This document shows positions 53,103-61,262 of a stretch of 64,000 bases of DNA, one piece after another (position 1 is the first letter of the stretch; the number at the start of each line of letters is the position of its first letter). The notes beneath the pieces were generated by a model. It ran no database searches and had not been told where the DNA came from. It saw nothing but the letters and a program-made list of their open reading frames with translations. The stretch lies in NCBI GenBank assembly GCA_017480495.1, contig JAFVAQ010000021.1, positions 32,388 through 96,387 of the forward strand. Reading direction: 5' to 3'. The translations under genes and the position numbers were made by a program. The stretch is from Eubacterium sp. (GTDB taxonomy: Bacteria; Bacillota; Clostridia; Lachnospirales; Lachnospiraceae).

Positions 53103-54338
53103 ATGAGACGAGTAGTTATTACAGGAATAGGAACTATTAATCCCGTAGGACATAATCTTGAGGAATCTTGGGAGAATGTCAAGAAAGGCGTATGCGGTAT
53201 AGACTTCACAAAGCAGATCGATACTACTGATTTCAAGGTAAAGGTATCTGGAGAAGTTAAGGACTACGATCCTGCAAACTTCCTTGATAAGAAGGAAGCG
53301 CGAAAGATGGACCGCTATACACAGTTCGGTATGATTGCAGCAAGAGAAGCTATCAAGGATAGTGGCCTTGATATCGAGAAGGAAGATCCATTTAGATGTG
53401 GAACAATAGTTTCTTCAGGTATTGGTGGACTTATAACCATTACTGAACAGACAATGCGTGGAGCTGATAAAGGATACGAGAGAATATCTCCATTTTTCAT
53501 TCCTATGTCTATATCAAATATGTGCGCCGGCGAGATAGCTATCGATACAGGCTTCAAAGGTGTTTGTGAATGTATAGTTACAGCATGTGCTAGTGGAAAT
53601 AACTCAATCGGTGAAGCCTTCCATAAGATTAAGGATGGTTATCAGGATGTTATGTTAACTGGTGGCGCCGAAGGTTGTATCTGTAATATGGGCGTTGGCG
53701 GATTTACTGTAATGCAGGCTCTTAGTACTTCACAGGATCCAAACCGTGCATCTATTCCATTTGATGCAGAAAGAGGCGGATTTGTAATGGGCGAAGGTGC
53801 TGGTATCCTTATACTTGAGGAACTTGAGCATGCAAAGGCTCGTGGCGCTAAGATATATGGCGAGATAGTAGGATATGGCGCAAGCTGTGACGCATATCAT
53901 ATAACTGCACCAGATCCAACAGGAGCAGGTGCTGCAGGTTGTATGGAAATGGCAATCGCAGATGCAGGTATCGCCAAGGAAGAAGTTGGTTATATTAATG
54001 CTCATGGTACATCAACACATCTTAATGATGCTGGCGAGACAAAGGCTATTAAGACTGTATTTGGAGACCATGCATATAAGCTTATGGTTAGCTCAACTAA
54101 GTCGATGACAGGTCACCTTATGGGAGCTGCAGCAGCTATTGAAGCTATATTTACAACAATGGCACTTAAGGACGGATTTGTACCTGCTACAATTAATTAC
54201 AAGACTCCAGATCCTGAATGTGATCTTGATATCGTACCTAACGAAGGACGCGAGGCTGACATCAAATATGCACTTTCAAATTCACTTGGATTTGGTGGTC
54301 ACAATGCAGCTGTTCTCTTCAAAAAATACGAAGACTAA
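53103..54338 (+). CDS. fabF: 3-oxoacyl-ACP synthase II
   Basis: A 411-aa condensing enzyme that elongates acyl-ACP with malonyl-ACP. It has the start RRVVITGIGTINPVG, the nucleophile Cys in VTACASGNNSIG (about residue 162), and the two catalytic His in NAHGTSTHLND and STKSMTGHLMGA. Start after TAGGAGGAAAA. It must work with an initiating synthase (fabH) that is not in this window. Confidence 0.96.
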   Translation: MRRVVITGIGTINPVGHNLEESWENVKKGVCGIDFTKQIDTTDFKVKVSGEVKDYDPANFLDKKEARKMDRYTQFGMIAAREAIKDSGLDIEKEDPFRCGTIVSSGIGGLITITEQTMRGADKGYERISPFFIPMSISNMCAGEIAIDTGFKGVCECIVTACASGNNSIGEAFHKIKDGYQDVMLTGGAEGCICNMGVGGFTVMQALSTSQDPNRASIPFDAERGGFVMGEGAGILILEELEHAKARGAKIYGEIVGYGASCDAYHITAPDPTGAGAAGCMEMAIADAGIAKEEVGYINAHGTSTHLNDAGETKAIKTVFGDHAYKLMVSSTKSMTGHLMGAAAAIEAIFTTMALKDGFVPATINYKTPDPECDLDIVPNEGREADIKYALSNSLGFGGHNAAVLFKKYED

Positions 54339-54356
54339 TTATTAAGTAAAGAAAGG

Positions 54357-54392
54357 GCTTCCCCTTGATGGGAAGCTGTCTGCGAAGCAGAC
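54357..54392 (+). other. Two tandem hairpins in the fabF-fabZ gap
   Basis: GCTTCCC/GGGAAGC (54357-54376) and GTCTGC/GCAGAC (54378-54392) are perfect short stems separated by one base, ending just before the fabZ ribosome binding site (GAGG at about 54397). Without T-runs they are unlikely terminators; they may affect fabZ translation or mRNA processing. Confidence 0.55.
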
Positions 54393-54406
54393 TGATGAGG
54401 TGTAAT

Positions 54407-54841
54407 ATGGAACTTAATTCAAATCAGATAAGAGAGATAATACCACATCGTTATCCAATGCAGCTGGTGGATAAGATAACAGACTTTGAACCAGGTAAGT
54501 GGGCAGAGGGTATCAAATGTGTATCAGTAAATGAATCCTTCTTTCAGGGGCATTTCCCAGAAGAACATGTAATGCCAGGAGTGCTTATCGTTGAAGCACT
54601 CGCTCAGTGTGGAGCTGTTGCAATCCTTTCATCAGATGAGTTTAAGGGTAAGATTGCCTTCTTTGGTGGAATCAAGAATGCAAGATTCCGTAAGCAGGTT
54701 AAACCTGGAGATGTTCTGGAGCTTAGATGCGAGATTACTGAGAGAAGAGGACCTCTTGGTTTTGGAAAGGGTGTTGCTAAGGTTGACGGCAAGGTTGCAT
54801 GTCAGGCAGAGATATCCTTTGCAATCGGTGATGCTAAATAA
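54407..54841 (+). CDS. fabZ: 3-hydroxyacyl-ACP dehydratase
   Basis: A 144-aa hotdog-fold dehydratase. It has [14 protein letters not shown], the catalytic His in [20 protein letters not shown] (about residue 49, with the Glu about 63) and the later [19 protein letters not shown] chose the ATG at 54407 after GAGGTG; the frame is open 42 nt upstream through the hairpins, but that part is not protein-like. The MarR-type gene follows 26 nt later. Confidence 0.94.
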   Translation: MELNSNQIREIIPHRYPMQLVDKITDFEPGKWAEGIKCVSVNESFFQGHFPEEHVMPGVLIVEALAQCGAVAILSSDEFKGKIAFFGGIKNARFRKQVKPGDVLELRCEITERRGPLGFGKGVAKVDGKVACQAEISFAIGDAK

Positions 54842-54867
54842 GTTGTTTTATTATAAAGGAGTTACAT

Positions 54868-55359
54868 ATGAATATGAGTCCTGAAGATAGAGCAGGTCTT
54901 GACCAGACACAGCAGCTGGAGCGAAACCCTCTGTCGGCATTATATTCAAAGTTTAGAATACATTATTATAGAGATGTATTTAGGAGAATTAATTCTAGAG
55001 AGCTGTCCCTTACAGCTACGGAGGTTTACTGTGTAGAGATTATTCATAATCTTGAAAAGCCTACGATCCAGGAGTTCGCGAACTTCATTGGAATATCTTC
55101 TCCAAATGCCACATATAAGGTTAATTCCCTTATCAAGAAAGGCTATGTTAAGAAGCTTCAGTCCGATACAGATAAGAGAGAGTTCTACCTGGATGTAACA
55201 GAAAAGTTTTACCGCTACTATAATATCAATGAGAAGTATCTTGATATAGTTGAGGAAAGACTGAAGAATGAGCTTTCACCAGAAGAGTTTAAAATGTTCA
55301 ATGATACGCTCAAGAAGATCTATTACGAAATGATGCCAGAGGTTAACCTGGATAAATAA
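54868..55359 (+). CDS. MarR-family regulator, FabT-like
   Basis: A 163-aa winged-helix regulator: N-terminal helical dimerisation arm, then the wHTH (about residues 50-110, with LTATEVYCVEIIHNL, ISSPNATYKVNSLIKKGY, DKREFYLDVTEKF) and a C-terminal helix. Being the last gene of the fatty-acid operon, it probably senses acyl-ACP and represses the operon, like FabT in streptococci, where the regulator is likewise in the fab cluster. A candidate TTGAnnnTCAA site lies at 47545. A strong terminator follows. Confidence 0.82.
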   Translation: MNMSPEDRAGLDQTQQLERNPLSALYSKFRIHYYRDVFRRINSRELSLTATEVYCVEIIHNLEKPTIQEFANFIGISSPNATYKVNSLIKKGYVKKLQSDTDKREFYLDVTEKFYRYYNINEKYLDIVEERLKNELSPEEFKMFNDTLKKIYYEMMPEVNLDK

Positions 55360-55382
55360 TTGATCTATAAAAATAAACAAAT

Positions 55383-55431
55383 AAGAGGATTCACAGGGTT
55401 TTATTATTAAACCTAGTGAGTCCTCTTTTTT
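55383..55431 (+). terminator. Terminator of the fatty-acid operon
   Basis: AAGAGGA (55383-55389) and TCCTCTT (55421-55427) close a long stem that continues through TCAC/GTGA and GGGTTT/AAACC, followed by TTTT. It opens the 386-nt gene-free stretch 55360-55745, which also holds a promoter, a symmetric hairpin and a 24-bp palindrome. Confidence 0.85.
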
Positions 55432-55479
55432 ATATAAGAATATGCTATTATTAAAAAAGAAAGTTTAATCTATATTTTC

Positions 55480-55509
55480 TTGCGTATAATGTGTTAAGTA
55501 GGGTATAAT
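55480..55509 (+). promoter_or_regulatory. Candidate promoter with double TATAAT
   Basis: TTGCGT (55480-55485), 18-nt spacer, TATAAT (55504-55509); another TATAAT (55485-55490) overlaps the -35. Transcription would run through the hairpin at 55534-55565 toward the AraC gene about 230 nt away. Confidence 0.45.
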
Positions 55510-55533
55510 TTAAGATATTATTGATAAAAAGAT

Positions 55534-55565
55534 AAAAGGACAGATTCATCTGAATCCATCCTTTT
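55534..55565. other. Symmetric hairpin in the AraC leader
   Basis: AAAAGGA/TCCTTTT (55534-55540 with 55559-55565) and GATTC/GAATC (55543-55547 with 55552-55556) make two stacked stems separated by a CA/CA internal loop. It may be a leader structure or weak terminator. Confidence 0.5.
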
Positions 55566-55597
55566 ACCATTAGTGAAGGTTAAAAGTATTTATATGA

Positions 55598-55621
55598 TTT
55601 AAGAAGATAAATCTTCTTAAA
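55598..55621. promoter_or_regulatory. 24-bp palindrome before the AraC-type gene
   Basis: TTTAAGAAGAT-AA-ATCTTCTTAAA is a perfect palindrome 125 nt upstream of the AraC-type gene. It may be an operator or a hairpin. Confidence 0.4.
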
Positions 55622-55745
55622 CAGGGGGCGTTTTTGTATACGTTCAGTATATGTGATTTCGTGTATAAATGCAACACAAAAAAAGTGCAAATAATATCAA
55701 AAAACTGTTTACTGAATTTTGATTTTTGTGAAAGAGGTATAAAAT

Positions 55746-56501
55746 ATGTCAGACGTTTTAGCGGAAGTTACTAAACTGATGTTTTCAGAGCGTGCAAATG
55801 AAGTTAAACATCCAACCTTTGAAGGAGAAATGTCTTTATATTTGCTAATTTCTGAGGGAAAACTTGAACAGGTTAAGGAGCATATGAAAAATGCTCCTAA
55901 ATCAGATGCAAAGGAAAGAGGTGTCCTTTCGGATAATCCACTTAGAAATGCCAAGTATCATATGGTTGCTATGACAGCACTTGTTTCAAGAATATGCATA
56001 CTTAAGGGGATGCCACAGGATATAGCTTATAAGATTAGTGATGTATATATCAAGAAAGCAGATGAATCTACAGATATAGATGAAGTGCATGATATCCAGT
56101 GGGAGATGGTTAAGGCCTATACAGAGTATATGAATTCTTTGACTTATTCAAGTGCGACATCTAAGCAGATCAGAGATTCTGTAGATTATATTCGTCAGAA
56201 TATTCATGATAACATTACTGTCGCTGAGCTGGCTGAGAAGGTTGATCTTAACGAGACGTATCTGTCCAAGCTCTTTAAGAAAGAGATGGGATGCACAGTT
56301 AGTGAGTATATTCGAAATGAAAAGATAGAGGAGGCTTGTTATCTGCTAAGATACACAGATAAAACAAGTATCGAGATTGCATCTGATCTGTCATTTTCTT
56401 CTCATAGTTATTTTATTAGTGTTTTCAAGAAGGTTAAGGGAGTAACACCTAAGGAATACAGAAACTATAATTCTGGACAAGTCTTTGATGATATGGAGTA
56501 A
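55746..56501 (+). CDS. AraC-family transcriptional regulator
   Basis: A 251-aa regulator. The last 100 residues hold the two helix-turn-helix motifs of AraC (IHDNITVAELAEKVDLNETY, then SKLFKKEMGCTVSEYI and IEIASDLSFSSHSYFISVFK, ending VTPKEYRN). The N-terminal 140 residues are helical rather than a cupin sugar sensor, and I do not recognise the domain. The ATG at 55746 follows AGAGG. It lies 4 nt before an alarmone synthetase gene and probably shares its transcript. Confidence 0.87.
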   Translation: MSDVLAEVTKLMFSERANEVKHPTFEGEMSLYLLISEGKLEQVKEHMKNAPKSDAKERGVLSDNPLRNAKYHMVAMTALVSRICILKGMPQDIAYKISDVYIKKADESTDIDEVHDIQWEMVKAYTEYMNSLTYSSATSKQIRDSVDYIRQNIHDNITVAELAEKVDLNETYLSKLFKKEMGCTVSEYIRNEKIEEACYLLRYTDKTSIEIASDLSFSSHSYFISVFKKVKGVTPKEYRNYNSGQVFDDME

Positions 56502-56505
56502 ATAA

Positions 56506-57174
56506 ATGGAATATCCTGAAGAAACTCAGCTAAGAAAAAAGGCTGAGGAAATAGCTAAAAATTTTTCGCGCACCAAGGAATTTGCTGATGCCATGACACT
56601 CTATAGATGTGCAATTATGGAGGTTCAAACTAAATTAAATGTATTAAATGAAGAGTTCTCTCTCCAGTACGATCGTAATCCCTTTGAGTCTATTGAGTCT
56701 CGTTTGAAGAGCCCAACCAGTATAGTTGAGAAAATGCTCAGCAAAGGACTCGAAATAAATGTTGAAAATATGGAAGGAGAGATATTTGATATAGCAGGTA
56801 TCAGAGTAGTGTGCTCCTTCCGAGAGGATATATATAAGCTATCTGATCTATTAGTTCAGCAGGATGATATACTTCTGCTGGCTAGAAAGGACTATATCGA
56901 AAATCCTAAAGCTAACGGTTATAGGAGCTTTCACATAATAGTTGATATACCTATATTCTTATCAGATGGTAAGAAGCATATGAAGGTTGAGGTACAGTTT
57001 AGAACAATAGCTATGGACTTCTGGGCGTCCGTCGACCATAAGCTAAAATATAAGAAGGAGCTGGCTCATCCTGAAGAGGTGGTTGCCAGACTTAAAAAAT
57101 GTGCTGATACTCTGTCAGAGCTGGACGAGGAAATGGAAGCGATCAGACAGAGTCTGGATAAGAGGACTAATTAA
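56506..57174 (+). CDS. Small alarmone synthetase (RelQ/YjbM type)
   Basis: A 222-aa single-domain (p)ppGpp synthetase without hydrolase or regulatory domains. The RelA/SpoT synthetase motifs are present: SRLKSPTSIVEKML, FDIAGIRVVCSF (about residues 88-99), ENPKANGYRSFHIIVDI, and VEVQFRTIAMDFWASVDHKL, with the catalytic Glu in the last. Length fits RelQ/YjbM. It makes alarmones when induced by stress. Its last base overlaps the Nudix gene start. Confidence 0.92.
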   Translation: MEYPEETQLRKKAEEIAKNFSRTKEFADAMTLYRCAIMEVQTKLNVLNEEFSLQYDRNPFESIESRLKSPTSIVEKMLSKGLEINVENMEGEIFDIAGIRVVCSFREDIYKLSDLLVQQDDILLLARKDYIENPKANGYRSFHIIVDIPIFLSDGKKHMKVEVQFRTIAMDFWASVDHKLKYKKELAHPEEVVARLKKCADTLSELDEEMEAIRQSLDKRTN

Positions 57175-57734
57175 TGAAATATATTGGAATAACTAAGGGT
57201 GATGAAGGTAAATTCATCACCCGTTATGATATACATTATCAAACTGAAGATGGACAGGATAAGAATTATGAGATCATAAGTAGGAATAATAATATTGCTA
57301 CCTTCGAAGAGCTTCACGGTGATAAACCGGATGCTGTAGTTCTTATTATGACAAATGCAGAGGGGACTAAGATCCTGCTGAATAAAGAATTCAGAATGGC
57401 CGCAGGCATGTGGGTGATGAACTTTCCTGCCGGATTAATAGATCCAGGAGAAGACGCAAAGACTGCGGCGGCGAGAGAGCTAAGAGAAGAGACCGGACTG
57501 GAGCTTATAAATGTTGACGATATTATTGGACTTAGTTACAGTGCAGTTGGTTTTTCCAATGAGATGAATGTATGCGTTGTTGGAAAATGTGAAGGTGAGA
57601 TAAAACAAAGCGATTCTTCGTTTGAAGAGATTGAGGCTGCATGGTATACTAAAGAAGATGTTCGCGAGCTCTTAAAAACCGAACGTTTTGCAGCCAGAAC
57701 ACAGGCTTATTGCTATATGTGGTCACATAATTAA
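57174..57734 (+). CDS. Nudix hydrolase (ADP-ribose pyrophosphatase-like)
   Basis: A 186-aa hydrolase with a complete Nudix box, GLIDPGEDAKTAAARELREE followed by TGLEL (about residues 91-115), that coordinates magnesium through the REEtG glutamates. Flanking motifs (NKEFRMAAGMWVMNFPAG) resemble ADP-ribose pyrophosphatases. The ATG at 57174 overlaps the synthetase stop, so they are coupled. Nudix enzymes can also hydrolyse alarmones, but that is conjecture here. Confidence 0.88.
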   Translation: MKYIGITKGDEGKFITRYDIHYQTEDGQDKNYEIISRNNNIATFEELHGDKPDAVVLIMTNAEGTKILLNKEFRMAAGMWVMNFPAGLIDPGEDAKTAAARELREETGLELINVDDIIGLSYSAVGFSNEMNVCVVGKCEGEIKQSDSSFEEIEAAWYTKEDVRELLKTERFAARTQAYCYMWSHN

Positions 57735-57782
57735 TAGCATTCAGAGCATTTAAATATCTTAAAAAATAATGAGGGAAACGAA

Positions 57783-58376
57783 ATGGGGATATTATCAAGA
57801 TTTAAGGATATAATGGCTTCGAATATAAATGCCATTTTTAAGAATGATAAAGCGACTGAGAAAAATGTTCGTAAATATCTGGATGGACTAAGAATAGATC
57901 TTGGACAGGTTAAGTCTGAAACTGAAGCTCTCAAGATAGAAGAACAGAGAGCTAGACGTGCGTTGGATGAGAATCTAGCGGAACAGGATAAGTACCGCAG
58001 ATATATAGAGAAGTCAGAGGGGACTCCGGATGAGAGAATCTATCAGACTAAGCTAGATAGAGCTATAGAAGAAGGAGAGAGGCTGACAGCAAATTATGAT
58101 AAGGCGAAGAAGGATCTGGCAGATCTTTCTACACTTAATGAAAAGCTTAGCTCGGACATTTCAAGTCTGGAAACGAAGCTAAGTGAATCCTTTAATGCGG
58201 CGAATACAGCTAAGGAGCAGGAAGCTTTATACGAGAAGATGAATGATGCTGCTGATTATCTAAAAGATAAAGCAGAAGCAATGAATGAGCTAAATAGTGT
58301 GTCAGGTTCACTAGGAATGAGTGAAATAGATGAGCTGACAAAGAAGTATGATGATACATCCTCAGACGAGGAGTAA
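57783..58376 (+). CDS. PspA/IM30-like coiled-coil protein
   Basis: A 197-aa helical protein. The start MGILSRFKDIMASNINAIF is the amphipathic membrane-binding helix of PspA/Vipp1 proteins, followed by long heptad helices (about 25-165). It lacks part of the usual C-terminal helix, being shorter than PspA (about 220). PspA binds and stabilises stressed membranes. The neighbouring SPFH gene supports a membrane-stress unit as in the Bacillus ydjF-ydjI group. Confidence 0.8.
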   Translation: MGILSRFKDIMASNINAIFKNDKATEKNVRKYLDGLRIDLGQVKSETEALKIEEQRARRALDENLAEQDKYRRYIEKSEGTPDERIYQTKLDRAIEEGERLTANYDKAKKDLADLSTLNEKLSSDISSLETKLSESFNAANTAKEQEALYEKMNDAADYLKDKAEAMNELNSVSGSLGMSEIDELTKKYDDTSSDEE

Positions 58377-58422
58377 CATATAATTTTGAAGTTATTATTT
58401 CAAATATATTTAGGAGGTAGAC

Positions 58423-59427
58423 ATGGGTATTTTATCTAATCAATTTGCTAATGTAGTTGAGTGGGAAGAATATGATGATAGTCTCATATTCTGGAAATGG
58501 GCAAACAGAGAAATCAAAAAAGGATCTCGACTTATAATCCGTCCAGGTCAGGATGCCATATTCCTTAATCAGGGAAAGGTTGAAGGAGTTTTCAAGGATG
58601 ATGGTGATTATGATATAGAATCACAGATCATTCCATTTCTTTCAACACTTAAGGGCTTCAAGTTTGGATTCAATTCTGGAATGCGTGCAGAGGTTCTTTT
58701 TGTAAATACAAAGGAATTTACAATTAAGTGGGGTACTAAAGGACCAATAATGCTTCCATATCAAGGACTTCCAGGAGGCCTTCCAATTAGAGCAAATGGT
58801 ACAGCTAATGTTAAGGTTTCAGACTACGCTACACTTATTGATAAGGTTGCAGGAATCAAGCAGTCTTATTCAATCGAGGATGTTAAGATAAGGATAATTA
58901 CTGTTCTTGATCAGCTTCTTATGAAGTGGATATCCAAAGAAGGAAAGGATATGTTCAACCTTCAGGCAAGTGCATATGATATATCCAAGGGTATTCAAGA
59001 AGATCTTGATATGGAGATCAGCAAGGATGGTATCTCTGTAACAGGCTTTAGCATTAACAGCTTCAATTATCCAGAAGAAATACAGCAGAAGATTAATCAG
59101 GTTGCTGCAAATTCAATGGTTGGCGATCTCAATTCCTATACACAGATCAGCATGGTAGATGCTGCTGCAAGTGGAAATGGTGGCAATTCAACTATGGGTA
59201 ATATGGCAGAAATGATGATGGGTGCAACAATGGCTGGTCAGATGATGAATCAGATGAACCAGAATGGTACCTTCCAGGGTCAGCAGGCAGCTCCTCAGCA
59301 AGCAGCACCACAGCAGGCGGCTCCAGAGCAGGCAGCTACAGGAAATCCTCCAAAGTTCTGTCCAGAGTGTGGTACACCAACTAATGGCGCAAAGTTCTGT
59401 CCAGAGTGTGGAACTAAGTTAATATAA
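58423..59427 (+). CDS. SPFH-domain protein with C-terminal zinc ribbons (YdjI-like)
   Basis: A 334-aa cytosolic or membrane-bound protein. An SPFH/band-7-like domain (about residues 1-230, NQFANVVEWEEYDDSLIFWK at the start) is followed by a Met/Asn-rich stretch, a Gln/Ala repeat (QQAAPQQAAP) and two near-identical half zinc ribbons (KFCPECGTPTNGAKFCPECG, about 311-330). The two CPECG-coding segments are also near-identical in DNA, a local duplication. In Bacillus the YdjI protein recruits PspA-type proteins to the membrane, matching the gene upstream. Confidence 0.85.
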   Translation: MGILSNQFANVVEWEEYDDSLIFWKWANREIKKGSRLIIRPGQDAIFLNQGKVEGVFKDDGDYDIESQIIPFLSTLKGFKFGFNSGMRAEVLFVNTKEFTIKWGTKGPIMLPYQGLPGGLPIRANGTANVKVSDYATLIDKVAGIKQSYSIEDVKIRIITVLDQLLMKWISKEGKDMFNLQASAYDISKGIQEDLDMEISKDGISVTGFSINSFNYPEEIQQKINQVAANSMVGDLNSYTQISMVDAAASGNGGNSTMGNMAEMMMGATMAGQMMNQMNQNGTFQGQQAAPQQAAPQQAAPEQAATGNPPKFCPECGTPTNGAKFCPECGTKLI

Positions 59428-59452
59428 AAAATATAGTTTATATATCAAATTA

Positions 59453-59474
59453 TTTGTTGGACATTTGTTGGACA
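59453..59474. repeat. Tandem 11-bp repeat
   Basis: TTTGTTGGACA occurs twice in direct tandem, 57 nt before the next lipoprotein start, and could be a regulator-binding or slippage site. Confidence 0.5.
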
Positions 59475-59531
59475 AGTGGTGTTATTCTTACGCCGGTAGT
59501 AAAAATAATAAAACGAATGGAGAACAAATCA

Positions 59532-60401
59532 ATGAAGAAAAAATTGGCAGTATTACTTAGTATGGCAGTAATGACAGCAGGATTTGCGGCTTGTGGTGAT
59601 AAGGCCGAAACTACTGAGGCAACAACTGAAGCAACAACAGAAGCAGTTGTTGAGGAAGCAACAGTTGATCAGCCTTCAGAGATGGAGTATATCAGTGGAG
59701 ATGGTTGGACAGTAACTTATGATCCGACTGTTATCGAAGCAAGCGAAACAGATGCTGGTGCTAACTTCGTTTATATAGGCGAGTCAGCAGGTACAAATAT
59801 GGTATCTATATCATATATAAAGGACAAGCTTCCAGCAGAAGCGCTGTATGATATTACTTCAACATGGGGAGCTGAGGAAGAAGATATAGAGTATCATGAA
59901 GGCATTTTCCCTGGAACAGAAGATAAATGGGGATTCTGGCGTTCATATAATACTAAAGAAGGAAATACAGGTCTTTCAGTGTCAGCTATAGCTGCAGAGT
60001 ATAATGATGGTGTACTTGTATTTGATATCGTAAATCATTTTGCTGATAATGATGAAGTTGATATGCCTGTTTCAGGTACTATAGAAGATATTATCAATTC
60101 TATCAAGTATGATGATTTCAAGGATCAGACAGCCTTCTACTATGTTCCTGGTGTATATAAGTCAGTGGACGAGGATGGACTTGAGACTTCTGTAGAATTA
60201 AAAGAAGATCATACAGGTACACTTCATTTTCAGGATGATATAGATATAATTTGGTCTTCATATGAAATATATGATGAGGCTGATTCCTTCAGATATGAGT
60301 ATAGTATCGAGCAGAACACATTATATCTGGATTATGATGGCAACACACTTGAGTTTACAAGAGAAGGTGCTACACCAACAGATCCAAGTAAGGATAAGTA
60401 A
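59532..60401 (+). CDS. Lipoprotein, unknown function
   Basis: A 289-aa exported lipoprotein: MKKKLAVLLSMAVMTAGFAA followed by the lipobox Cys 21, then a Thr-Glu-Ala repeat linker (TTEATTEATTEAVVEE, about 27-42) and a mixed beta-rich domain of two parts. The repeat type (short Thr/Glu or Ser/Thr-Asp-Ala linkers) recurs in other surface proteins here. The ATG at 59532 is preceded by GGAG nine bases upstream; a longer frame begins at 59454. No family recognised. Confidence 0.82.
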   Translation: MKKKLAVLLSMAVMTAGFAACGDKAETTEATTEATTEAVVEEATVDQPSEMEYISGDGWTVTYDPTVIEASETDAGANFVYIGESAGTNMVSISYIKDKLPAEALYDITSTWGAEEEDIEYHEGIFPGTEDKWGFWRSYNTKEGNTGLSVSAIAAEYNDGVLVFDIVNHFADNDEVDMPVSGTIEDIINSIKYDDFKDQTAFYYVPGVYKSVDEDGLETSVELKEDHTGTLHFQDDIDIIWSSYEIYDEADSFRYEYSIEQNTLYLDYDGNTLEFTREGATPTDPSKDK

Positions 60402-60446
60402 TTGATTCTGGTATAGATAAGTAATTATGTAATAGCGAAAAGTAAT

Positions 60447-60486
60447 AAAAGGATGATTCGAGAAAACTTGAATCATCCTTTTTGTT
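60447..60486. terminator. Bidirectional terminator
   Basis: AAAAGGATGATTC (60447-60459)/GAATCATCCTTTT (60470-60482), perfect 13-bp stem with T-runs on both strands, between the convergent lipoprotein and membrane-protein genes. Confidence 0.9.
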
Positions 60487-60520
60487 TCTTACTATATTTA
60501 ATAATTATTTGGTTTAGCTT

Positions 60521-61045
60521 TTAATCGGTTTTTTCAGCTGGGCTTGGTGGTCCGTTAAGTCCGATGGCCTTGGCAACGATAGGCGCCAGGATAACAGCAA
60601 ATATATAACTGACAATTATCGAAAGTGGAAGGGTTGGTAACCAGCTCCCAAACCACATAATAGGTAGAGGTGGTTTCTCCCCTGCAGGGATATGAGCATA
60701 GGACTGGGCAACGCTTATAAAACTAACGATGGCACTTACTAATATAGCATTTATGACAGCAAATGGAATACTGTTGATAAGATTAAACTTAAGTGAGCCA
60801 GGTCTTGCATTTGCCCTGATTGTCATAGCTCGTCCCATTTTGCCGATGGGAATAACTATTGCGACAATTATTCCAACGATTACAGATTCTATGACGCTGG
60901 AGATTAGCATGATGGCAACTGGTGGCATAGAGGCAAGTGCCTCAGGACTGGCTATCTTTCTGGCGACAATAGGGAAAATGAGTCCCATAATAGCGGAAAC
61001 AATAATGGCCATAATGAGTCCCATGGCCTTTTCTTTTTTTTGCAT
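60521..61045 (-). CDS. Small multi-pass membrane protein, unknown function
   Basis: A 174-aa protein with about four strongly hydrophobic helices (MGLIMAIIVSAIMGLIF near the start; ISSVIESVIVGIIVAIVIPI; INSIPFAVINAILVSAIVSF; LSIIVSYIFAVILAPIVAK). I chose the ATG at 61045, which has GGAGGT on the minus strand eight bases upstream; the frame is open to 61108. It is convergent with the lipoprotein gene and divergent from clpB. No family recognised. Confidence 0.72.
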   Translation of the reverse strand: MQKKEKAMGLIMAIIVSAIMGLIFPIVARKIASPEALASMPPVAIMLISSVIESVIVGIIVAIVIPIGKMGRAMTIRANARPGSLKFNLINSIPFAVINAILVSAIVSFISVAQSYAHIPAGEKPPLPIMWFGSWLPTLPLSIIVSYIFAVILAPIVAKAIGLNGPPSPAEKTD

Positions 61046-61155
61046 AGTGTAACCTCCAATTCGTATAAATAACATAATGATTGCTTCATTTCTTCGAAAC
61101 TTTCTCAATCAATGCGTAAACAACTGTGTACAATTATAACATCTGTAAATATGTG

Positions 61156-61184
61156 TTGACAATGGTGGCGGAGGGTGTTATAAC
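61156..61184 (+). promoter_or_regulatory. clpB promoter
   Basis: Consensus -35 TTGACA (61156-61161), 17-nt spacer, -10 TATAAC (61179-61184). Predicted start near 61191, just before the CIRCE element. Confidence 0.85.
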
Positions 61185-61199
61185 ATATTCAGATGATGA

Positions 61200-61226
61200 T
61201 TAGCACTCACTGAACGAGAGTGCTAA
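61200..61226. promoter_or_regulatory. CIRCE operator (HrcA site)
   Basis: TTAGCACTC, a 9-nt spacer, GAGTGCTAA: a perfect match to the CIRCE consensus that HrcA binds. It lies about 10 nt after the clpB start site, so clpB should be a class I heat-shock gene. hrcA itself is not in the window. Confidence 0.97.
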
Positions 61227-61262
61227 CAGGACGAAATTCGAAGTAGAAAGGAGTTGATTAGA

